Source: Borborobacter arsenicus
Lineage (GTDB): Bacteria; Pseudomonadota; Alphaproteobacteria; Rhizobiales; Rhizobiaceae
Direction of reading: 5' to 3'
Length of the DNA: 64,000 bases
NCBI RefSeq assembly: GCF_003934165.1
Contig: NZ_RKST01000007.1
Span: 62,001 to 126,000 of the forward strand
Shown: positions 34,715 to 43,728 of the stretch, in pieces
Layout: every line of letters starts with the position of its first letter
How positions within the stretch are numbered: position 1 is the stretch's first letter
Position numbers and translations under genes: made by a program
Notes under the pieces: model-generated
Told to the model about the DNA's origin: nothing
Database searches by the model: none
What the model saw: the letters and a program-made list of their open reading frames with translations, nothing else

Positions 34715-34742
34715 TTGCAAATCTCAAAATGTCCGACATTAT
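34715..34742 (+). promoter_or_regulatory. promoter with overlapping operator for the SDR-CaiB cluster
   Basis: TTGCAA (34715-34720), 16-base spacer, CATTAT (34737-34742). The perfect palindrome ATGTCCGACAT at 34729-34739 sits in the spacer and -10, a repressor position. The same word occurs 86 bases upstream. The GntR protein encoded inside the cluster is the obvious candidate regulator. Confidence 0.5.
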
Positions 34743-34790
34743 GCGGGATATGCCTGATATTTAAGAGGCTCGGGCTCTTGGAGGAGAGAG

Positions 34791-35546
34791 ATGACCGATC
34801 TTCATGGACAAATTGCCATTGTGACAGGTGCCTCGGGTGGACTCGGCACACGCTTTGCCGAAGTGCTCGGTCGTCATGGGGCCGCGGTCGCCCTTGCGGC
34901 GCGTCGGCTGGACCGGCTGGAGGCGCTGGAGGGCCGGCTGCGGGCCGAAGGCATTTCCTGTGCCTCCTTCGCCTTCGACGCCGTCGATCCGAGTGCCCCG
35001 GATGCGCTGGTAGCCGGGGTCCGCTCAAAGCTCGGGGCGCCGACGATCCTCGTGAACAATGCGGGGATCAGCCTGCCGGGCCGGGCGCATGAGAATACGC
35101 TTGCGGAATTTGAGCAGACCATGGCGGTGAACCTGCGCGCGCCCTGGCGCTTGTCGCAGCTTTGTGCCTCCGGCTGGATTGCCGACAAGACAGGTGGTGC
35201 CATCGTCAATATTGCGTCGATGTTGTCCGAGCGCGTCGGGGCGGGTGTTTCGCTCTATTGCATGTCCAAGGCCGCTTTGCGGCACATGACCGCGAGCCAT
35301 GCGCTGGAGTGGGCGCGGCACGGAATCAGGGTGAACGCGATCTGTCCCGGCTATATCCGGACCGAGATCAACGACAGTTTCTGGGAAACCGAGCGCGGCA
35401 AGGCTGAACTGGCCCGCCTGCCGCGCCGCCGGGTCGGCGCACCGCAGGATCTGGACAGTGCGCTCCTGTTTCTCTGCGATCCGGCTAGCAGCTTTGTGAA
35501 TGGCGCGGCAATTGCCGTCGATGATGCGCAAAGCTGGGCTGTCTGA
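34791..35546 (+). CDS. Short-chain dehydrogenase/reductase
   Basis: A 251-aa classical SDR: TGASGGLGTRF cofactor loop, NNAGIS, catalytic Ser in NIASML and YCMSK for Tyr/Lys, with PGYIRTEIN after it. GGAGGAGAG precedes the ATG. First gene of a cluster with an APH-like kinase and an acyl-CoA-dehydrogenase-like protein. In the levulinate operon the SDR LvaD reduces a 4-oxoacyl-CoA to the 4-hydroxyacyl-CoA, which is the role I would test first. The specific substrate cannot be read. Confidence 0.82.
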   Translation: MTDLHGQIAIVTGASGGLGTRFAEVLGRHGAAVALAARRLDRLEALEGRLRAEGISCASFAFDAVDPSAPDALVAGVRSKLGAPTILVNNAGISLPGRAHENTLAEFEQTMAVNLRAPWRLSQLCASGWIADKTGGAIVNIASMLSERVGAGVSLYCMSKAALRHMTASHALEWARHGIRVNAICPGYIRTEINDSFWETERGKAELARLPRRRVGAPQDLDSALLFLCDPASSFVNGAAIAVDDAQSWAV

Positions 35547-35547
35547 G

Positions 35548-36642
35548 ATGGATCAGGGGCCCGAACTCCCCGTTGCCGCCGTGCTATTGCGAAGTCCAGC
35601 CGCGACGGTGGCCTTCGATCGCCAGGCGCTGGCGCGCTATCTCGCGGGAAGGGGACAGGATTTCGACGCCTCCGCCCGGCCGCTGCAATTTTCGGGCGGT
35701 TATGGCAATCTCAACTATCTGATCCGGGTCGGCGAAGAATGGGCCGTCCTGCGCCGCCCGCCGCTGGGCGAGATTCCCAAGGGCGGCAACGATATGGGGC
35801 GCGAGTTCCGGGCGCTGTCGGTGCTGGCGCCGGTCTGGCCGCTTGCGCCGCGTCCAATGGCGTTTTGCGATGACCCTGCGGTGCTTGGCGCGCCTTTCCT
35901 GATTTCGGAGTTCCGCGCCGGCCTGCCGCTACATGGCCAGCAGCCACTGGGGACGGCGATGACGCCGGCGCAGGCGCGAGATCTGTCGGCGTTGCAGGTC
36001 GACATCCTGACGCAGCTTCATGGATTTGACATCGCGGCCATCGGCGCGGGAGTTCTTGGCCGGGCCGAGGGTTTTGCCGCACGCACCTTGCGCGGCTGGA
36101 CGGCGCGGCTGGATGGCGCGCGAACCGCATCGCCGCCTGAGGCGGAGTTATTGTGCCGCAAGCTGGCCGAAAGCCTGCCCGGGGAAGGCCGGGTTTCGGT
36201 CATCCACAATGATTTCAAACTCGACAATATCGTGGTCGATCCTGCGACACTTGTGCCGCAAGCCGTGCTGGATTGGGATATGGCGACGCTGGGTTCGCCG
36301 TTCTTCGATCTGGCGACGCTTTTGACCTATTGGGCCGCGCCCGACGATCCGCCTCAGTTGCGAGCGATAAACCTGACCCATTCCGAGGCGCCGGGTGCCC
36401 TGACGCGCCGCGAACTGGTCGAGGCCTATATGCGTGCCTGCGGCCGGGATCGTGGGCGCGATGAGGCCGAGCTGCGCTTTTTCATCGGCCTTGCTTTTGC
36501 AAAGCTCGGGGTAATCTACCTGCAGCTTTATGATCGCTTCCAGGCCGATCCGGCCGGATATGCACGCAACGAGAAATTCGGCGCAGCCGCCCCTGGCGCT
36601 TTTGCGCTCGGGCTTGATGCGCTTGACGGCAAATTGATTTGA
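35548..36642 (+). CDS. APH-fold kinase, LvaA/ACAD11-N-terminal-like
   Basis: A 364-aa phosphotransferase starting at ATG 35548, one base after the SDR stop. Brenner motif HNDFKLDN (catalytic Asp and Asn) and metal site LDWDMATLGSPFFDL are intact, as is the N-lobe PLQFSGGYGNLNYLIRVG. This subtype corresponds to the N-terminal kinase domain of ACAD10/ACAD11 and to LvaA, which phosphorylate the 4-hydroxyl of 4-hydroxyacyl-CoA. It is paired with a dehydrogenase-like gene just downstream, as in those systems. No LvaB partner gene is visible. Confidence 0.78.
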   Translation: MDQGPELPVAAVLLRSPAATVAFDRQALARYLAGRGQDFDASARPLQFSGGYGNLNYLIRVGEEWAVLRRPPLGEIPKGGNDMGREFRALSVLAPVWPLAPRPMAFCDDPAVLGAPFLISEFRAGLPLHGQQPLGTAMTPAQARDLSALQVDILTQLHGFDIAAIGAGVLGRAEGFAARTLRGWTARLDGARTASPPEAELLCRKLAESLPGEGRVSVIHNDFKLDNIVVDPATLVPQAVLDWDMATLGSPFFDLATLLTYWAAPDDPPQLRAINLTHSEAPGALTRRELVEAYMRACGRDRGRDEAELRFFIGLAFAKLGVIYLQLYDRFQADPAGYARNEKFGAAAPGAFALGLDALDGKLI

Positions 36643-36651
36643 GGTGTTGCG

Positions 36652-37869
36652 ATGACAAATCGATACAGCCATGTGACGGTCAAGGACGAGGCGGACGAAA
36701 TCGACCATCTGGCCGCGCGCGTCCGCGAGTTTGTGATCCGCGAGTGCATTCCGGAGGAGGCGGCCTGGCGTGCCACCGGCCATGAGGTGAGCGAGGATCT
36801 GCGTCGCGAACTGATGGCGCGTGCCCGCGCTGCCGGTCTCTATGGGCTGCATCTTCCCTCGGCTTACGGCGGACGCGATCTGGACCACCGCGGCAAAGCC
36901 AAGATACTCGAGGCGGCGGGTTATTCGCTGCTTGGACCGCCGGCACTGCATTGTGCCGCGCCAGACGAGGGCAACCAGCATCTCCTGCACGTCGTGGCGC
37001 AGGGCAGCCAGCGCGAGGAATATCTGCGCCCGCTATGCGAGGGCGAAAGGTCGTGCTTTCTGATGACCGAGCCTGGTGGTGCCGGTGCCGATCCGGCCAT
37101 GATGAAGAGCGTCGCGGTGCGCGATGGCGACGACTACGTCATAACCGGGCGCAAATGGTTCATTACCGGCGCGATCGGCGCGGCCTTTGCCATCATCATG
37201 GCGCGCGACGGTATGGCGGCAGATGCGCCGCCGACCATGTTCCTGGCGCCGATCGATACGCCCGGCATCAACATCATCCGCCCGATGGAGGTCATGGCCC
37301 ATGACAGCACCGGCGGCCATTGCATCGTCGATCTCGACAATGTGCGGGTTCACAAGGATCAGATCCTGGGCGAGCCGGGGGAGGCCTTCCGCTATGCGCA
37401 GGTGCGGCTCGCTCCGGCCCGGCTGACCCATTGCATGCGCTGGCTGGGCGCGGCCGTGCGCTGCCACGACGTCGCGCGGTCGCATGCGGCGCAACGGCAT
37501 CTTTTCGGCAATGTGCTGGGCCGCCACCAGGGTGCAAGCTTCATGCTCGCCGACAACGAAATCGATCTTTATGCGGCGCGCCAGGTGACGGCACATGCCT
37601 GCGCGGTGCTCGACAGCGGGGCGACCGGTCGTCACGAAAGCAGCATGGCTAAGGTTTTCGTCTCCGAGGCAACTTCGAGGGTCGCGGACCGGGCAGTGCA
37701 GATCCTCGGCGGGCTGGGGGTGACGAGCATGACGCCGGTCGAACACATATACCGGTCGATCCGCGCCTTCCGCATCTATGACGGCCCTTCCGAGGCGCAT
37801 CGCATGGCCATCGGCCGCCGCGCGCTGCCGAATGAGAGCGAAATGCTGCCGGACCTGACGGATTTCTGA
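36652..37869 (+). CDS. Acyl-CoA dehydrogenase-like protein, LvaC/ACAD11-type
   Basis: A 405-aa ACAD fold: N-terminal helices, CFLMTEPGGAGADPAMM FAD/CoA loop, WFITGAIGA, Arg-rich MAHDSTGGHCIVDLDNVRV, and C-terminal QILGGLGVTSMTPVEHIYR followed by FRIYDGPSEAHRMAI. Where medium-chain ACADs have YEGT with the catalytic Glu this protein has YDGPSEAH, close to the ADGPDEVH form I recall for ACAD11. That fits elimination of phosphate from a 4-phosphoacyl-CoA rather than plain dehydrogenation. Nine bases separate it from the kinase gene. Confidence 0.78.
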   Translation: MTNRYSHVTVKDEADEIDHLAARVREFVIRECIPEEAAWRATGHEVSEDLRRELMARARAAGLYGLHLPSAYGGRDLDHRGKAKILEAAGYSLLGPPALHCAAPDEGNQHLLHVVAQGSQREEYLRPLCEGERSCFLMTEPGGAGADPAMMKSVAVRDGDDYVITGRKWFITGAIGAAFAIIMARDGMAADAPPTMFLAPIDTPGINIIRPMEVMAHDSTGGHCIVDLDNVRVHKDQILGEPGEAFRYAQVRLAPARLTHCMRWLGAAVRCHDVARSHAAQRHLFGNVLGRHQGASFMLADNEIDLYAARQVTAHACAVLDSGATGRHESSMAKVFVSEATSRVADRAVQILGGLGVTSMTPVEHIYRSIRAFRIYDGPSEAHRMAIGRRALPNESEMLPDLTDF

Positions 37870-38019
37870 GCCGGGCGAGAAGGAGAGTGCATGCTGTTGC
37901 CGCCATTTAGGACTGTAGGAGCCACAGCGCAGCCTGCCGCCATCCGCCCGCGCCCACGTTCGACTCTCGCCGCATCGCTACGCAGATCAGCGGCTGACCC
38001 GCAAAAGTGAAGGACAGAA

Positions 38020-38760
38020 ATGACGGATGGCGTGACTGCCCAAAACCAACCGGCCTATCGGGTGCTCGCTGACAGGATCTCCGAACAGATACTTGCCGGG
38101 GAAATCCGGCCGGGCGAACAATTGCCGCCCGAGATTACCCTGGCCGAACGCTTTGGGGTGCATCGATCGACCGTGCGCGAGGGCATCCGTCTGCTGGAAG
38201 AAACCGGGATGCTGCGGCGCAAGTCGCAGAAACGGCTGGTGGTCAGCGTACCTGACGGGACCCATCTGGCCGACCGTACCGCGCAGGCGCTGATCATGCG
38301 CCAGATCACCGTGCGCGAACTCTACGAGGCCAACCTCGCCTTCGACCCGGTTCTGGCGCGGCTGGCTGCGGCCAGCGCGAGCAGCACCCAGATCGCGCGG
38401 CTGCACCGCAACCTGCGGGAAAGCCGGGCTGCGGTGGACAATCAGGTAAAGCTCTCGGCTCTCGATGCCGAGTTCCACCTTCTGGTCTGCGAGGCGACCA
38501 ACAACGAGATCTTCCAGACTATGCGCCAGCCGCTGCACGACCTGTTCCTGCCGATGGTCTCGGATCTGGTCGATACGATCGACACGTCGGAGCGCATGAT
38601 TACCGCGCATGAACGGATCGTCGCTGCCATCGAACACCGCGACGGGGTGGAGGCGGAGGCCTGGGCGCGCCGCCACATCGAAGATTTCAAGCGCTTCTAT
38701 CTGAAGGCGGCGCTCGATTTCGACCGGCCGGTAGCCTACGGAAAGCCGGTGCAGGCATGA
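38020..38760 (+). CDS. GntR-family (FCD) regulator of the SDR-CaiB cluster
   Basis: A 246-aa regulator with winged helix (LADRISEQILAGEIRPGEQL, LAERFGVHRSTVREGIRLLE) and FCD domain (LDAEFHLLVCEATNNEIF, AHERIVAAIEHRD). It lies inside the cluster after a 150-base gap (37870-38019) in which I see no gene or clear promoter. Its 3' end overlaps the CoA-transferase start by 4 bases. Likely repressor acting at the ATGTCCGACAT sites upstream of the SDR gene. Confidence 0.82.
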   Translation: MTDGVTAQNQPAYRVLADRISEQILAGEIRPGEQLPPEITLAERFGVHRSTVREGIRLLEETGMLRRKSQKRLVVSVPDGTHLADRTAQALIMRQITVRELYEANLAFDPVLARLAAASASSTQIARLHRNLRESRAAVDNQVKLSALDAEFHLLVCEATNNEIFQTMRQPLHDLFLPMVSDLVDTIDTSERMITAHERIVAAIEHRDGVEAEAWARRHIEDFKRFYLKAALDFDRPVAYGKPVQA

Positions 38761-39878
38761 CCGACAGCCCCAAACTGCCGCTTGCCGGTCTGCGCATCCT
38801 GTCGATGGCCGAACAGTATCCCGGCCCGCTGGCGACAATGGTTCTCGGCGATCTGGGCGCCGATGTGATCCAGGTGGAGCGGCCGGGGAGCGGCGACCCC
38901 TCACGTTTTCTCACCGGGTTCTACGAGGCGCTGAACCGGGGCAAGCGCAGCGTGGCGCTGGACATACGAGATCCGGCGCAAAAAAAGGAACTCCTGGACC
39001 TGGTCGCTACGGCAGATGTGTTCATCGAGGGGTTCCGGCCCGGCAAGCTTGAGAAGCAGGGGCTGGGCTATGCTGCCCTATCGGCGTTGAACCCGCGACT
39101 CATCTATTGTTCGATCTCCGGTTATGGCCAGACCGGTCCATATCGCGACCGCCCTGCGCATGACCTGTCCTTGCAAGGCGTCGGCGGGGCGCTGGAGGAG
39201 CGGCTCGACGGTGCCGTAACCGGGCAGCCGCCTGCGCTTCTTTTGGGCGATAACGCTTCGGGCCTCTTTGCCGTCATCGGCATTCTTTCGGCGTTGCAGG
39301 CGCGCGAGCGGACGGGACGCGGCAGCTATGTCGACGTCGCCATGTCGGATTCGGTAACGGCGCTCCTCACGCCTTTTGTGGGCATGGTTGGCCAGCAGGA
39401 CGTTCCGCCGCCGCAGGCGGAGCCTGCCTATGACATTTTCTGCTGCGCTGACGGAAAATGGATCACCCTGTCGATCGCGCATGAGGATGCCTATTGGGAC
39501 CGGCTGTGCCTCGATCTGGGTCTCGCCGATCTGGCGGGAATGAAACGGTCGGCGCGCGTCGCGGAGCGGACCGTCCTGCGTGACCGGATTGCTGCAACGA
39601 TCGCAACGCGCAGCCGGGAGGAATGGGAAAGGATCATGGATGCCTCGGGTCAGATGTGGGGGCCGGTGAACCGGCTCGCCGATCTGCAGCACGACAGGCA
39701 GCTTCAGGCGCGCGGTATGCTGCAGGAACTCACCCGCGCCGATGGCGTCAAGCAGTGGGTTGTCCGCCAACCGATCCGCTTCTCGGAATACGGCATCGCT
39801 GAACTGGTCCGGGCGCCGAGGCTCGACGAGCATCGGGGTGCCCGCTTTGCCGGCACGAAAAAAGCGGACAATGACTGA
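38757..39878 (+). CDS. CaiB/BaiF family III CoA-transferase
   Basis: A 373-aa family III CoA-transferase (LRILSMAEQYPGPLATMVLG, DLGADVIQVERPGSGDPSR, FIEGFRPGKLEKQGLGY, SISGYGQTGPYRDRPAHDL with the nucleophile Asp before LSLQG). It is a little short for the family (about 390-430). In this cluster it would move CoA onto the incoming acid, in place of the acyl-CoA synthetase LvaE of the levulinate pathway. Confidence 0.82.
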   Translation: MTDSPKLPLAGLRILSMAEQYPGPLATMVLGDLGADVIQVERPGSGDPSRFLTGFYEALNRGKRSVALDIRDPAQKKELLDLVATADVFIEGFRPGKLEKQGLGYAALSALNPRLIYCSISGYGQTGPYRDRPAHDLSLQGVGGALEERLDGAVTGQPPALLLGDNASGLFAVIGILSALQARERTGRGSYVDVAMSDSVTALLTPFVGMVGQQDVPPPQAEPAYDIFCCADGKWITLSIAHEDAYWDRLCLDLGLADLAGMKRSARVAERTVLRDRIAATIATRSREEWERIMDASGQMWGPVNRLADLQHDRQLQARGMLQELTRADGVKQWVVRQPIRFSEYGIAELVRAPRLDEHRGARFAGTKKADND

Positions 39879-39900
39879 TGTGTCGATGCCGTCCACACCT

Positions 39901-39922
39901 CGCGTGGGGGCGGCCCCGCGCG
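39901..39922. terminator. hairpin between convergent caiB-like and glpK genes
   Basis: CGCGTGGGG (39901-39909) pairs with CCCCGCGCG (39914-39922), one G-U pair, loop GCGG. It sits in the 67-base gap between convergent genes. No T-run follows on either strand, so activity is uncertain. Confidence 0.45.
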
Positions 39923-39945
39923 GCGAACTCCTGATCGTGCCTGCC

Positions 39946-41436
39946 CTATGCGCTCAGGGTGCGCCGCACGGCGTCGCGCCAGCCTTTCAGCTTGGTGTTG
40001 CGCGTGGCGGCATCCATTTGCGGTGTGAAGCGGCGGTCGAGCGCCCAGGCTTCCGCAAATTCCTCTGCCGTCGGCCAGACGCCGGCCTTGGAACCGGCCA
40101 GCCAGGCTGCGCCCAGCGCCGTCGTTTCCAGGATCGTCGGACGGTCGACCGGCGCGTCAAGAATGTCTGCCAGGCGCTGCATGGTCCAGTCGGAGGCGAC
40201 CATGCCGCCATCGACGCGCAAGACGGTCCTGGCATTGCCGCTCTTCCAATCCTTGCGCATGGCATCAAGCAGGTCGCGCGTCTGGAAGGCAACCGATTCC
40301 AGCGTGGCGCGGGCGAATTCGGCCGGACCGGAATTGCGGGTCAGGCCGTAGATAGCGCCGCGCGCATCGGCATCCCAATGCGGCGCTCCGAGGCCGACAA
40401 AGGCCGGCACCAGATAGACGGATTGGGTAGGGTCCGCTTCGGCGGCAAGCTTGCCGGTTTCGTCGGCTTTGCCGATGATCTTCAACCCGTCGCGAAGCCA
40501 CTGGACGGCTGCGCCGGCGATGAAGATCGAACCTTCAAGCGCATAGGTGGTCTTGCCGTCCAGCCGGTAGGCAATGGTGGTGAGCAGCCGGTTCTTCGAA
40601 CGCACCATGTCGGCGCCGGTGTTGAGCAGCGCAAAGCAACCGGTGCCGTAGGTCGATTTCATCATGCCTGGCTGGAAACAGGCCTGACCGATGGTCGCAG
40701 CCTGCTGGTCGCCGGCGACCCCGAGAATCCTGATCTCTGCGCCGAACAGGCTTTTGTCCGTGCTCCCATAATCGGCGGCGCAATCCTTCACCTGCGGCAG
40801 CATCGCGGCCGGAATGCCGAGGATACGCAGAAGCTCGGTATCCCACTCGTTCTTCTCGATGTTGTAGACGAGCGTGCGTGAGGCGTTGGTGGCGTCGGTG
40901 GCGTGGACGTTGCCAGCTGTCAACCGCCAGGTCAGGAAACTGTCGATGGTGCCGGCCAACAGCTCGCCGTTCTCGGCCCGCTTGCGCGCGCCCTTCACCT
41001 TGTCCAGCATCCAGGCGATCTTGGTGCCGGAGAAATATGGGTCGAGCAGCAGACCGGTTTTCCGGCTGAACTTCGGCTCCAGGCCCTGTTTGCGCAGCCT
41101 TGCGCAGAGCGGCGCGGTGCGGCGATCCTGCCAGACGATGGCGTTGTGGATCGGCTTGCCGGTAGCCTTGTCCCAGATGACGACCGTTTCGCGCTGGTTT
41201 GTGATGCCGATCGCCGCGATATCGGCAGCACCGCATTTGGCTTTGGTCATGGCCGACTTGACGGTTGTGACCACGCTTGCCCAGATTTCTTCCGGATCAT
41301 GCTCGACCCAGCCGGAGGCCGGATAATGCTGTGTGAATTCCTTCTGGCCAACGCCGACCACCTTCATGTCGCCATCGAACAGAACCGCGCGGCTCGACGT
41401 CGTTCCCTGGTCGATCGCCAGCACAAGACCGCTCAT
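39946..41436 (-). CDS. glpK: Glycerol kinase
   Basis: A 496-aa FGGY kinase: [17 protein letters not shown] at the N-terminus, [20 protein letters not shown], and C-terminal [25 protein letters not shown] stands 7 bases before the ATG at 41436. Phosphorylates glycerol to glycerol 3-phosphate in the cytoplasm. It is the last gene of the leftward glycerol operon, separated from the binding-protein gene glpV by 88 bases that contain a strong hairpin. Confidence 0.95.
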   Translation of the reverse strand: MSGLVLAIDQGTTSSRAVLFDGDMKVVGVGQKEFTQHYPASGWVEHDPEEIWASVVTTVKSAMTKAKCGAADIAAIGITNQRETVVIWDKATGKPIHNAIVWQDRRTAPLCARLRKQGLEPKFSRKTGLLLDPYFSGTKIAWMLDKVKGARKRAENGELLAGTIDSFLTWRLTAGNVHATDATNASRTLVYNIEKNEWDTELLRILGIPAAMLPQVKDCAADYGSTDKSLFGAEIRILGVAGDQQAATIGQACFQPGMMKSTYGTGCFALLNTGADMVRSKNRLLTTIAYRLDGKTTYALEGSIFIAGAAVQWLRDGLKIIGKADETGKLAAEADPTQSVYLVPAFVGLGAPHWDADARGAIYGLTRNSGPAEFARATLESVAFQTRDLLDAMRKDWKSGNARTVLRVDGGMVASDWTMQRLADILDAPVDRPTILETTALGAAWLAGSKAGVWPTAEEFAEAWALDRRFTPQMDAATRNTKLKGWRDAVRRTLSA

Positions 41437-41462
41437 CAAATCCCCCTCAACCGACAAGAACA

Positions 41463-41487
41463 GGGGAGACGGCAACGCCGTCTCCCC
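41463..41487 (-). promoter_or_regulatory. perfect 11-bp hairpin between glpV and glpK
   Basis: GGGGAGACGGC (41463-41473), loop AAC, GCCGTCTCCCC (41477-41487), with no mismatch. On the leftward transcript it follows the glpV stop and precedes glpK. TGTTCTTG after it is only weakly U-rich. Likely partial terminator or 3' stabiliser that sets glpV above glpK. Confidence 0.6.
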
Positions 41488-41524
41488 CTTCTTTCATGAC
41501 TTGGGCAAAGCCACCCGCGCTAGC

Positions 41525-43249
41525 CTATTTCTGCCAACTCTTGACCAGTTCGTCATAGTTGACGGTGATCGGCTTCTCCTTCTCGTTTTCGATCTTGAGC
41601 TGCGGAGCCAGGTTGCCCTTGGAAACGGCATCCTTGTTCCAGTATTCAAGATCGTGTTCCTCGGCGAGCTTCGGACCGATATCGCCCTGGATGCCGGCAC
41701 GCTCGAGGCGTTCCATCACCTTTTCCTGCTCGGCGCAGAGCGAGTCCATTGCTTCCTGTGCGGTCTTGGCACCTGAGGAAGCGTCACCGATCGCCTGCCA
41801 CCACAGCTGTGCCAGCTTCGGATAGTCCGGAACGTTGGTGCCCGTCGGCGACCACTGCACGCGGGCCGGGGACCGATAGAACTCGATCAGGCCGCCGAGC
41901 TTCGGCGCGCGGTCGGTGAAGCTCTGGTGATGGATCGTGCTCTCGCGGATGAAGGTGAGGCCGACATGGGCCTTCTTCACGTCCACCGTCTTGGAGGTCA
42001 CGAACTGCGCATAGAGCCAGGCGGCCTTGGCGCGGTCGTCAGGCGTGGACTTCATCAGCGTCCACGACCCCACGTCCTGGTAGCCGAGCTTCATGCCGTC
42101 CTTCCAGTAGACGCCATGCGGCGAGGGAGCCATGCGCCACTTGGGCGAACCATCCTCGTTCACCACCGGCAGGCCGTCCTTGACCATGTCGGCGGTGAAG
42201 GCGGTGTACCAGAAGATCTGCTGGGCGATCTCGCCCTGGGCCGGAACCGGACCCGATTCGGAGAAGGTCATGCCCTGCGCGGAGGCCGGTGCATAGGCCT
42301 TCAGCCAGTCGAGATATTTCTGGATCGAGTAGACAGCAGCCGGGCCGTTGGTATCGCCGCCGCGCGCCACGCAGGAGCCAACGGGGCGCGAATTCTCGTC
42401 GACCTTGATGCCCCATTCATCGACGGGCAGGCCGTTCGGGATGCCCTTGTCGCCATTGCCGGCCATGGAAAGCCAGGCGTCGGTGAAGCGCCAGCCGAGC
42501 GAGGGGTCCTTCTTGCCGTAGTCCATGTGGCCATAGACCTTCTTGCCGTCGATCTCGCGGCCGGTGAAGAACTCGGCGATATCCTCATAGGCTGACCAGT
42601 TGACCGGGACACCGAGGTCGTAGCCGTATTTTTCCTTGAAATCGGCCTTGTTCTTTTCGTCGTTGAACCAGTCGTAGCGGAACCAATAGAGGTTTGCGAA
42701 TTGCTGGTCGGGAAGCTGGTAGAGCTTCTTGTCCGGCGCGGTGGTGAAGGACGTGCCGATGAAGTCGGCCAGGTCGAGGTTCGGGTTGGTGACGTCCTTG
42801 CCTTCATTGGCCATGAAGTCGGTGAGGTTACGCACCTGCTGGTAACGCCAATGCGTGCCGATCAGATCGGAATCGTTCACCCAGGCGTCATAGAGGTTCT
42901 GACCCGTCTGCATCTGGGTCTGGATCTTCTCCACCACGTCGCCTTCCTGGATCAGGTCATGAGTGACCTTGATGCCGGTGATGGCCGAGAAGGCGGGAGC
43001 CAGCACTTCCGATTCATAGGAGTGGGTGGTGATGGTTTCCGAGACGACCTTGATTTCCATGCCCTGGAAAGGCTTGGCCGCATCGATGAACCATTGCATT
43101 TCGGCTTCCTGGCCTGCTCTGTCCAGGCTCGAAACGTCGCCTATCTCCTTGTCCAGAAAGGCTTTCGCCTCGTCCATGCCGGCATAGGCATTGCCTGCGC
43201 CAAGCAGGAGGACAAGGGCAGTCGTGGATGTTAAAAGCTGCCGTCGCAT
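41525..43249 (-). CDS. glpV: Glycerol ABC importer, substrate-binding protein
   Basis: A 574-aa periplasmic protein with a Sec signal (LLTSTTALVLLLGAGNAYAG). GGAGGAAACC precedes the ATG at 43249; the in-frame upstream ATG lacks a ribosome site. It is long for a sugar-type binding protein (usually 420-450 aa) and matches the large GlpV of the Rhizobium leguminosarum glycerol transporter. Position glpU-glpV-glpK agrees. It binds glycerol for the GlpSTPQ complex. Confidence 0.88.
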   Translation of the reverse strand: MRRQLLTSTTALVLLLGAGNAYAGMDEAKAFLDKEIGDVSSLDRAGQEAEMQWFIDAAKPFQGMEIKVVSETITTHSYESEVLAPAFSAITGIKVTHDLIQEGDVVEKIQTQMQTGQNLYDAWVNDSDLIGTHWRYQQVRNLTDFMANEGKDVTNPNLDLADFIGTSFTTAPDKKLYQLPDQQFANLYWFRYDWFNDEKNKADFKEKYGYDLGVPVNWSAYEDIAEFFTGREIDGKKVYGHMDYGKKDPSLGWRFTDAWLSMAGNGDKGIPNGLPVDEWGIKVDENSRPVGSCVARGGDTNGPAAVYSIQKYLDWLKAYAPASAQGMTFSESGPVPAQGEIAQQIFWYTAFTADMVKDGLPVVNEDGSPKWRMAPSPHGVYWKDGMKLGYQDVGSWTLMKSTPDDRAKAAWLYAQFVTSKTVDVKKAHVGLTFIRESTIHHQSFTDRAPKLGGLIEFYRSPARVQWSPTGTNVPDYPKLAQLWWQAIGDASSGAKTAQEAMDSLCAEQEKVMERLERAGIQGDIGPKLAEEHDLEYWNKDAVSKGNLAPQLKIENEKEKPITVNYDELVKSWQK

Positions 43250-43323
43250 TGGTTTCCTCCAGTAAGGTTGCATGTGCGATCGGAGCGGTCACCGGCACGC
43301 GGCCGCTCCAACGATTTCCCCCT

Positions 43324-43728
43324 CTATACGTAGCGAAACACTCCTATCGCGTAGACTACGGAGAGAGCGAGAGCCCACCACAGGCTGGCGCCGACCAGGC
43401 CCAGCCAAGCGAGATGGATAAAGGCGCTGCCAAGCAGCGAAATGAAAAGGCGGTCGCCGCGCGTCGTCTCGAAGCGCAACAGCCCGATACGCGGATTGCC
43501 GCCCGGCGAGGCGTATTCCCAGACGGCCATCAGCGACAGCAGCGCAAAGATCGTCAGGAAGAAGGCGGCCGTGGGGAAGGTCCAGGCCATCCAGCCGCCT
43601 GCAACCAGTGGCGCGAACCAGTCGCGTGCGCCGTCCTTTATCGGGACGATGGATACCAGCAGTCCCGCGGCCAGCAGGAAGACGAGCACCACAAGTGCGA
43701 GTGCGGTTTGCCAGTGGCGACCCCTCAT
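43324..43728 (-). CDS. glpU: GlpU, small membrane protein (DUF2160)
   Basis: A 134-aa protein with about four membrane helices (ALALVVLVFLLAAGLLVSIV, AWTFPTAAFFLTIFALLSL, LFISLLGSAFIHLAWLGLVG, WWALALSVVYAIGVF). ATGA overlap with glpQ. Its function is not known; it always travels with the rhizobial glycerol transporter and may be an accessory membrane subunit. Confidence 0.85.
   Translation of the reverse strand: MRGRHWQTALALVVLVFLLAAGLLVSIVPIKDGARDWFAPLVAGGWMAWTFPTAAFFLTIFALLSLMAVWEYASPGGNPRIGLLRFETTRGDRLFISLLGSAFIHLAWLGLVGASLWWALALSVVYAIGVFRYV

Larger units (their letters stand above)
34403..34790. other. 388-base intergenic region with two hairpins and a promoter
   Basis: No convincing gene. 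It holds an 8-bp hairpin just after ridA, a 42-base near-perfect palindrome, two copies of ATGTCCGACAT 86 bases apart, and a promoter reading into the SDR gene (each listed separately). Local AT content rises toward the SDR gene. Confidence 0.6.

Noticed and set aside
37870-38019. Six-codon ORF with a good ribosome site after the ACAD gene
   Set aside because: GAAGGAGAG precedes an ATG, but the frame (MLLPPF) is too short to support and there is no second feature such as a hairpin ladder for attenuation.
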